A DNA stretch of 24,516 bases from the NCBI GenBank assembly GCA_933822405.4, contig CAKOGP040001709.1, positions 1 through 24,516 on the forward strand. The letters run 5' to 3'. Both the position numbers and the translations under genes were made by a program. The notes under the pieces are model-generated. The model was not told the DNA's origin, ran no database searches, and saw only the letters and a program-made list of their open reading frames with translations. Source of the stretch: Cylindrotheca closterium. Lineage: Eukaryota > Bacillariophyta > Bacillariophyceae > Bacillariales > Bacillariaceae. Below, piece by piece: positions 18,362 to 24,516 of the stretch (positions within the stretch are counted from its first letter, which is position 1; the number at the start of each line of letters is the position of its first letter).

Positions 18362-18700
18362 TTAGCCAAGAAAATAGTCATGCGCTTCATGGTTCCACAC
18401 ATCCTTCAATGTCAATATGATGATCAAAAGGAAATGTTTCCAAATGCATGCTTTGATTGCAACTATTGTGGAAGTGTTGTTGTCGGGAGATCTTCTTTGG
18501 AAGGAAGTCTTTGAAATAGATGATTCTAGCGGTGACACGACAAGGCTGGTGCTGGTGATATCATATGCTTGTATAGAGAGTATCAGATCGGTGGAAACAA
18601 TAGGGGAGGTAAGGTTTGCATCACTGGAGAGATTGGCCTCGGAGTTCAAGAACAAGTCATGATGCAGATGGATGTTGACGTCTCCTCTGTCTTTGTACAA
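18362..18700 (-). CDS. Unrecognised 112-aa frame, possible upstream part of the decayed gene
   Basis: An ATG-started minus-strand frame of 112 codons (MYKDRGDVNIHLHHDLFLN to HDYFLG). It is Ser/Thr-rich with no known motif, and lies just upstream of the decayed frames at 18314-17675 on the same strand. It could be an earlier exon, but no convincing GT-AG intron joins them. Chance opening is possible. Confidence 0.2.
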   Translation of the reverse strand: MYKDRGDVNIHLHHDLFLNSEANLSSDANLTSPIVSTDLILSIQAYDITSTSLVVSPLESSISKTSFQRRSPDNNTSTIVAIKACIWKHFLLIIILTLKDVWNHEAHDYFLG

Positions 18701-19191
18701 TCCCTACAGCAACACTGCCGTCGACACTTCTAACGTATGCCATATTCATATTCGAGTTATTGGGAGCTAATCATATTTTCTCTGAAACCAATCTGAGACA
18801 GTAGGAAGTGACATGATATAATAAACAAAACATTATCTATGATTTGTATCACGTCTCCATCATGTCTGGATCAAAGAAGAGTACAAGTACCTTGTCGTAC
18901 ATAATCTATTGGTATTCAATTTAGGTTGATTTCTTGCTGCTACTCCAAGACACTTCTGTAGACGGGGAATTTCAATTTGTGTTGAACACGAAAAAGAGTA
19001 ACGGCGGCATAGACTGCCCCCTGTTCCCGGCGAGCATACCTTTCTCTTTTTTGCTTCTCTTCAGACGATCGGCCTATCACTGAATTCTTCCATCCGGAAC
19101 TCTACGCAAATAACTGCTGCACATCAAGAATTTTTTCGTTGGTGCTGTTTAGATGCATGTGGTGGGAAAACTGCGCGAAGTAGTTTTTGCC
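18701..19191. other. Gene-free interval
   Basis: No open frame of note, terminal repeat or RNA-like structure was recognised. Confidence 0.4.
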
Positions 19192-19850
19192 GTGTAACAG
19201 CACACACGACTAACAATACAATATTAAATACCGCGTTAAGGTTGTGGTAACAATCCTTTCACTAAGGTAATGTACACATTTTCTGTGGGATAGGTCATTC
19301 TGATCAGAGACTCTTCCATGTAAAAAGAAAGTAGAGTAGGTCGCGACATTGACTCCAGAGCCACAGGACAACAGGTGCAGCACCACTTGGTCTTATTCGT
19401 CACACAACAGGTCCACGGCTGCATACTAGTCAAAAGGTCGTGGTAACAATCCTTTTGCTAAGGTAATGTACACATCTTCTGTGAGATAAGTCATTCTGGT
19501 CAGAGACTCTTCCATGTAAAAGAAAGTAGAGTAGGTTGTGACATCAACTCCAGAGCCGCAGGACAACAGGTGCAGCACGACTTGGTCTTATTCGTCACAC
19601 AACAGGTCCACGGCTGCATAGTCAAAAGGTCAACACCCCCTTTCCGATTTGATGGATCTCACAACCTCTCGCCTGGCCAGCGAACTGTAACCTATCATGA
19701 AACATCATTGCTTTGCACCTCTCCTTCATAGGGGTAGAATGCTGTGTAACAGCACAGACGACTAACGATACAACATTAAATACCGCGTTAAGGTCGTGGT
19801 AACAATCCTTTCACTAAGGTAATGTATGCATCTTCTGTGGGATACGTCAG
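19192..19850. repeat. Minisatellite: two 196-bp tandem units within a 550-bp direct repeat
   Basis: Unit 1 (19240-19435) and unit 2 (19436-19629) are about 90% alike and both start GGTYGTGGTAACAATCCTTT. A third, partial unit begins at 19792. The lead-in sequence (GTAACAGCAC, then AATACCGCGTTAAGG, 19192-19240) recurs at about 19742-19791, so the block starts again after roughly 550 bp. The 19630-19741 segment between is single copy. The frame at 19433-19236 on the minus strand is only repeat. Confidence 0.85.
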
Positions 19851-20141
19851 TTTTGACGCGTTTGAAAGAGTGCGGTTTTTGACTCAAGATTTTTTTAAAT
19901 TTGAATTCTCTTTATTCTGGGATATCCCGCAGTTTTCTGTGAAGCCAGCTTTCTCTTTTTTTTGGAGAGTCGATGTGGTCATTTTCACCCTCCTCTGCAC
20001 GAAACTCCAAAAATCGACTTTCACTCGTTGCCTGTCAGAAAGAAACTTCTACGACAAGGAAGTTTATAAATGTTCACAATGCCGTTAAGTGTTCAACTTC
20101 ATTCGCCAGATTAAATTTTAAAGTTTGTTTTATTTTCACAG

Positions 20142-20300
20142 CAATTGCGGAACATCTGTAATGACACAAAAAAAAACTGTGAATTTTTCACAGATGTTCT
20201 GAATTCACAGAGATTTCGGAACATCTGTGAAAAATTCACAGAATTTTTGACTCAGACAACAGAAAATTCACAGAATTTTTGACTCAGGCGATAGAAAATT
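20142..20300. repeat. Palindromic repeat cluster, left of the transposase gene
   Basis: Contains the perfect palindrome TCTGTGAAAAATTCACAGA at 20224-20242 and an inverted copy at 20177-20193. Together they form a 23-bp perfect inverted repeat (20177-20199 with 20219-20241). It is followed by ATTTTTGACTCAG-type text repeated at about 20242-20255 and 20274-20288. The segment 20203-20293 recurs in direct orientation at 21748-21838. Confidence 0.9.
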
Positions 20301-20403
20301 CAACTCAGAAGACAGTGCCAATTTAACCGTTTTTTTCAAATTTGGTCACGCTTGCTTAAAATTTTGAAGAGAAAACGCAAAGAGAGTTTCAGAATCTTTC
20401 AGG

Positions 20404-21574
20404 ATGATGCTTGGAATCGAAGTGACACCAGAACAGGTGCTGATCTACAGATTTGAAATTATTGAGGATTCACCTACCACGATTACTGATGACGACTTCA
20501 AGGAGCATAATATTGGAGTTTTCAAGGCTCATTTTGGCCAATGCCCTAGCACTCTATGCATTATCTGGCAAGACATTTTGAATTGTACGAACAAAGACTT
20601 GGGGCTCTGCCCATCTGACAGAAGCAAGGAGGGGCTTAAGCGATTGCTAGTTGCAATCCACTCCCTTGCCTCAGTTACTGGGATAAGCACACGAAGGGAC
20701 CAAGACGACAACCTATGGCACTGGATGAAAGTTCTTTGGGCACTGGAAGCAAAGGTGATCAGCTGGTCTCAGAAAGAGTACAAGCAAAAGAACTATGGTC
20801 CAGGAAGAAAATTTATCTTGACTGTTGAAGGGGCTGATTTGAAGATACTCTAGTCGCAAACAATATACTGCTATAGAAGAACGGCATCTACTATGAATAA
20901 GGTTGAACTACGCTTTTGCTTTTTTCTTGGACCATTTGTTTTGGCAATTTGGCGCTTTTGGTTGCCTGTTTGTTCTGTCGTTTGGGCAACTGAAACACAA
21001 GGTGATCAGCTGGCCCGAGAAAGAATACAATCATTCAGGAAGAACAATTCTCTTGACTGTCGACGGCGTTGATTTTAGGACGTTCGAGAGATCAACCGAC
21101 GACTACAATGTCGATAAAAAGCAATACAGTCACAAGTTCCATCATGGTGCGTTGAAGTATGAAATTGGAGCGGACGCATTTTTGCCCAAGATTGTTTGGA
21201 TTCATGGACCGTGGAGGGCTGGTATGCATGACCGAGCAATCTTTGCAGAAGGAGGGGGGTTGAGAGAAAAGATTCCTGAGGGCAAGGTAATCATTTGCAA
21301 TCGAGTCTATAAGGACAAGAAGCACAAGGACAACGACGAACTTATGTTGCCATGCGTTGGCGACAGTTCGCGACTATTCACATTCAAGTCTTGTCTCCGG
21401 TCAAGGCATGAGAGTTTGAATGGTCGACTGAAGGACTACAGTATCCTCCTCGATACATACCAACACGACCCCGATAATCATGTCTATGCTTTTGAAGCTG
21501 TGGCTGTTCTTGTCCAGTATGCAATGGACCATGGACATCCCATCTTTGAAGCAAACACTGTACCACCAGATTGA
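20404..21574 (+). pseudogene. DDE-superfamily transposase gene with internal duplication (two frames or two exons)
   Basis: Frame 1 (20404-20853, 149 aa, ATG start) holds the N-terminal region with FKAHFGQCPSTLCIIWQDIL and WHWMKVLWALEAKVISW, ending in TVEGADLKIL-stop. Frame 2 (to 21574) has no ATG near its start. It repeats KVISW and reads TVDGVDFRTFE, then YSHKFHHGALKYEIGADAF, KIVWIHGPWRAG, KVIICNRVY, LRSRHESLNGRLKDY and FEAVAVLVQYAMDHGHPIF. This order of blocks is that of a DDE transposase type I associate with diatom genomes, with D in VDGVD, D of DRxY (here N) and E of RHE. Removing 20755-21001, which starts with GT, ends in AG and keeps the frame, would give about 307 aa. Cut-and-paste transposition is the family role; the Asp-to-Asn change suggests inactivity. 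Confidence 0.65.
20755..21001 (+). other. Possible intron created by tandem duplication, or chimera junction
   Basis: The interval begins GTGATCAGCTGG after AAAG and ends ACACAAG just before a second GTGATCAGCTGG. Its removal keeps the reading frame and deletes the stop at 20851-20853. The T-rich 3' half would suit an acceptor, but GTGATC is a weak donor. The alternative is a junction between halves of two diverged transposase copies. Confidence 0.35.
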
Positions 21575-21730
21575 ATAAACTAGATCCATACCTTTTTTTG
21601 TACCTACACTGTGTGACTTTGCCTACAATGTGTGACTCTGGTTTTTCTACCGCGATAACCTTTTTCTAACAGCAATCTCTTTCCGCAGTTATTGTTGTGC
21701 AAATCGATGACGCATCAAATTGTTCCGCTC

Positions 21731-21838
21731 GGAACATCTGTGAAAAATTCACAGAGATTTCGGAACATCTGTGAAAAATTCACAGAATTTTTGACTCAGA
21801 CGATAGAAAATTTACAGAATTTTTACTCAGACGACCGT
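21731..21838. repeat. Palindromic repeat cluster, right of the transposase gene
   Basis: Two perfect copies of the 19-bp palindrome at 21737-21755 and 21768-21786, followed by the ATTTTTGACTCAGAC text. Segment 21748-21838 matches 20203-20293 in direct orientation. Confidence 0.9.
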
Positions 21839-21923
21839 GGAAAAAAGCCTAGGACGAGTTTTACATAGGGCAGCCATAAATGATATATTCCTAGCTGAAC
21901 CCACCATTTGCCACAATTTTGAC

Positions 21924-21957
21924 ATTTCGGAACATCTGTGAAGACCCTTAAAAAACC
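21924..21957 (+). repeat. 34-bp direct repeat, left copy
   Basis: ATTTCGGAACATCTGTGAAG followed by ACCCTTAAAAAACC. It is identical to 23833-23866 and encloses the two GATC-rich arrays. Confidence 0.9.
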
Positions 21958-22105
21958 TGTGAAAAATTCAAAGAGATTTTGGAACATCTGGACTCCCCGC
22001 AACTTGTATGTCTATCCACCAACTTTTGAGCGTCGGACGCGATTACTACGCACGGGTCTTCCCCCCCGCCAGCAGGGAGCCCCTCATAAATTAAAACAAC
22101 TTTTT

Positions 22106-22290
22106 GAAACCGATCAAAGAAATTGAAACAAGTCACGGTGACAAGAAACCGATCAAACAATTTTGAAACCGATCATAGAAATCAAAACAAGTCAATGCGA
22201 CAAGAAACCGATCAAACAATTTTGAAACCGATCAAAGAAATCGAAACCGATCAAACGATTTTGAAACCGATCAAAGAAATCAAATCAAGT
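22106..22290 (+). repeat. GATC-rich tandem array 1
   Basis: About seven copies of GAAACCGATCAAA within 185 bp, arranged in a higher-order unit of about 60 bp (start points near 22140 and 22200). It translates as a repetitive peptide, which explains the N-terminal half of the plus-strand frame 22123-22479. Confidence 0.9.
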
Positions 22291-22302
22291 CAAAAAAATG
22301 AG

Positions 22303-22629
22303 TCACAAGAAAAATTGAAAATCCTGTCAATCAAAGCAAAATCCTTCAAGATGACAAATGTTACAGCGTACAGTAGGATCAAATGTATGGACCACTGCAA
22401 ACCTCACAAATACAAGTTTCAGACCTTGAAAAATGGCAAGGAAGAAAAACCTTTGACCAAGGAAAGGTGCCATAGCTGAGATCCTGCAAGATTCATCAAG
22501 AACCTCCAACAACGCAGCATGGCAGTTCTTGAAGAAGAGGATAAAGACGACAATCACAATAATGAGGATGAAGACGAACTACCTCAATATGCTGAACCAA
22601 GAGATGAAGAGGGTAAAGATGACTACTAG
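22303..22629 (+). pseudogene. Unrecognised frame with one in-frame stop
   Basis: Beyond array 1 the frame reads MTNVTAYSRIKCMDHCKPHK, KFQTLKNGKEEKPLTKERC, a TGA at 22477-22479, then DPARFIKNLQQRSMAVLEEE and an acidic end, stopping at 22627-22629. Both halves are in the same frame with non-repetitive, protein-like composition including Cys/His residues, so this looks like the end of a real gene killed by one nonsense codon. I do not recognise the family. Confidence 0.35.
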
Positions 22630-22795
22630 AATGAGATGCAAAGTAAATACAATTAGGGGCCCTACTCAAGAAAGTTTATATTTATCCCCTTCATAAGTTT
22701 CTACTGCATCCCCGATCATAATATTGTATAATGACATCTCTCTTGTGATTAGATAATGAGCCAAGACGCAACAAGCCTCAAAAGCAAAAGCAAAT

Positions 22796-23270
22796 CTATC
22801 TCTGTTGTGTCAAAATCGCGTCTCCAAGATCTTGTTTTGCTTCAACAGACTGTGAAATTATTGTGTCTCTTGAGAGCTCGACTCTTGAAGGGCCTGACAC
22901 CAGCATTGTTGTGTGTGTTGTAGGTGATCGTGTGCTTTGGCTCTCTGTTGTAGCCTTGATCTCCGAGTCTCGATCCCTGAGGGCAGTTCCACAATCTTTC
23001 TCTCTTACCCAATAGTTGGAGTAGTCAAACTGGGAGGTCAGCTCATCTTCGGATAGGTACTTTCGTAGATAGTACAGTCGTCCAATCAAGAAATATTAGG
23101 GTCAAACACTCCTCCCTTGATCCTTGCGCCTGCAATGTTGGTGATTTGCTTGTCGGTGTACACCCAAACTGCAGTGCAGGGAGAAACTCTGAAGTGGTGT
23201 TTGAAACTTGGCACGCTTGATTCGCCTTTCGCTGTAGCCCTTCAGAGCAAGGCCAGAATCCATCATCTCC
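22796..23270 (-). pseudogene. Unrecognised minus-strand gene fragment with frameshift
   Basis: From about 23250 to 23093 one minus frame reads protein-like text (FKHHFRVSPCTAVWVYTDKQ, ITNIAGARIKGGVFDPN) and stops. The frame 23089-22796, one base shifted, continues with MIGRLYYLRKYLSEDELTSQ and a Ser/Thr-rich tail ending LTQQR-stop. The join GVFDPN to IGRLYYLRKYL looks like one protein broken by a single-base change near 23092. Function unknown. It lies between the two GATC-rich arrays and may be cargo of that repeat-bounded unit. Confidence 0.35.
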
Positions 23271-23400
23271 GATGGAGTAACGAGATGGTTGATGGGCGGC
23301 TCGTCCATGAAAGAGACTGATTTATGACAATATGCGGAGACTCGTAATAAGGCTCCATCCGAGTATGATGTGTCAATTATACAAAAATGATGTCATGAAA

Positions 23401-23565
23401 TTTCGAAACCGATCAAAGAAATCGAAACAGATCAAGCGAAACCAATCAAAGAAATCGAAACAAGTCACTGCGACACAAAACCAATCAAATGATTTTGAAC
23501 TGCGACACAAAACCGATCAAACGATTTTGAAACCGATCAAAGAAATCGAAACCGATCAAAAACAA
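23401..23565 (+). repeat. GATC-rich tandem array 2
   Basis: Contains several copies of GAAACCGATCAAAGAAATCG and the variant AAAACCAATCAAA, the same unit as array 1 and in the same orientation, about 1.3 kb away. Confidence 0.9.
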
Positions 23566-23646
23566 CTACAACAATGCCATGGCCCAGGGGTGTCGGAAAT
23601 GTGAAATTCCAAAACACTCGGTCGATAGACGAGTTGCGGGTTGGTC

Positions 23647-23712
23647 CTGTGAGAAATTCACAGAGATTTCGGAACATCTGTGAAAAATTCACAGAATTTT
23701 TGAACCAGACAA
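23647..23712. repeat. Palindromic repeat cluster 3
   Basis: A perfect 19-bp palindrome at 23677-23695 preceded by a degenerate copy at 23647-23663, followed by AATTTTTGAACCAGAC. Confidence 0.85.
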
Positions 23713-23832
23713 CCAAGCATTGCTTGCGCACCATATTATCCGTTTTTTTCCTCTACAGAAATTGTATTGTGCTTTTACGAAAGGGCATGCGTGCACGCAT
23801 GTAAGCTGAACCTCTGTTGAAACTTCATGGCA

Positions 23833-23918
23833 ATTTCGGAACATCTGTGAAGACCCTTAAAAAACCCACAGAGATTTCGGAACATCTGTGAAAAATTCAC
23901 AGAATTTTTGACTCATAG
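23833..23918. repeat. 34-bp direct repeat (right copy) and palindrome cluster 4
   Basis: The 34-bp repeat at 23833-23866 matches 21924-21957. A perfect 19-bp palindrome follows at 23885-23903 with ATTTTTGACTCA after it. Confidence 0.9.
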
Positions 23919-24409
23919 GACAAAAACAATGGTCAATAAGGGGAACTGTCGATAATTTAACAAACTACGACCAAAACGCAACGATCACCGACCAAGAATG
24001 AATTCCGCAAAGGAGTGAGCAAGCCGGTCAGGCCCGGATTCCGGTTCAGATTCACACCAAAATGCGGAATATCCCTGGAAAATCTTTAGTTAAATGACCA
24101 ACCATGAGTGTAATGACCTTGGAGTGACCTTGGAACTAGATTAGACCCTTTGGAGGCACAGACATAGCTTTAGGCCTAACTCTTATGTCACTCCTTTCTG
24201 TGGCTTTCTGAGAGACTCTATAACTTTTGTTGTGACCCATTCCTATCTCTTATTCTAGGCTGGTTCACTATTCGAATAGCCATAAGGCTTAAATTGAAGA
24301 CTACAAGAGTATACTCTCTCTCACACAAGCAATTGCTGTTTGATTTGATCAAAAAACCTTGATCCTTTCAGATTTACAAGAAGTTTCATGCTACAGTACT
24401 TTTTCTACG
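23919..24409. other. 5' flank of the terminal gene
   Basis: No coding frame of note. A pyrimidine-rich stretch ending CCTTTCAG at about 24370 could be a splice acceptor or only part of the 5' UTR of the gene starting at 24410. It could equally be an LTR and leader of another retroelement; no second copy is in the window to test this. Confidence 0.3.
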
Positions 24410-24516
24410 ATGGCTTCTACGCACATGCTCCGTCAAACCATCATTGTCAATGAAGGCGACTCTCCATTGGCATACAAGGCCAGGGAAGTCACTAATCCAG
24501 TGATGCAGTATGTCAG
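24410..24516 (+). CDS. 5' end of an unidentified protein, cut by window edge
   Basis: An ATG at 24410 opens a frame that stays open to the last base (35 complete codons), starting MASTHMLRQTIIVNEG and continuing to NPVMQYV. The start context (CTACG before ATG) is ordinary. The piece is too short to classify; it could be a host gene or the gag of another element. Confidence 0.4.
   Translation, partial: MASTHMLRQTIIVNEGDSPLAYKAREVTNPVMQYV

Noticed and set aside
19236..19260. GGTYGTGGTAACAA resembling a conserved rRNA 3'-end stretch
   Set aside because: The rest of the unit has no rRNA similarity that I can see, and the motif is short and tandemly repeated.
20142..23918. Palindromic repeats and arrays considered as a CRISPR array
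   Set aside because: Spacing is irregular, there are no unique spacers of constant length, no cas genes, and the surroundings are eukaryotic.

Overview
The window looks like a repeat-rich, accessory stretch of a diatom or other stramenopile nuclear genome. The evidence is Ty1/copia debris of the diatom (CoDi-like) type with an acidic linker between integrase and reverse transcriptase, a Ty3/gypsy element, a degraded DDE transposase of a type I associate with diatoms, and a eukaryotic type II membrane protein. Species cannot be read from it. Assignments rest on motif recognition; no database was searched.

Layout. 1-3090 (+): 3' part of a copia element (integrase C-terminus, acidic linker, RT, RNase H, 3' UTR, polypurine tract, 3' LTR). 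3091-5897 (-): gag, protease and integrase N-terminus of the same family, ending in its 5' LTR. 5898-8698: more pieces of the same family in both orientations, including a 0.33 kb inverted duplication of integrase, a truncated LTR and an RT-RNase H deletion product. 8883-9068: tail of a second copia family. 9931-10902 (-): the only convincingly intact host gene, a DUF3431-like protein. 11.2-16.4 kb (-): a nearly full-length but dead Ty3/gypsy element. 16.4-17.0 kb: an open frame with a 37-residue Asp tract, cut off by another copia LTR. 17.0-19.2 kb: decayed minus-strand reading frames without a recognised product. 19.2-19.85 kb: minisatellite with a 196-bp unit. 20.1-23.9 kb: a degraded DDE transposase gene and a repeat landscape built from a 19-bp perfect palindrome, a 34-bp direct repeat and two GATC-rich arrays. 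24.4 kb to the end: start of a further gene that runs off the window.

How it fits together. No operon or pathway is visible. The content is best explained by repeated retrotransposon insertion, including self-nesting, recombination between inverted copies, and decay. The most informative observations are a reconstructable nested-insertion-plus-inversion event marked by a 5-bp target duplication and an empty site elsewhere in the window; a transposase gene with an internal diverged duplication that could mark an AGGT-type intron; and a palindromic repeat family in direct orientation on both sides of that transposase.
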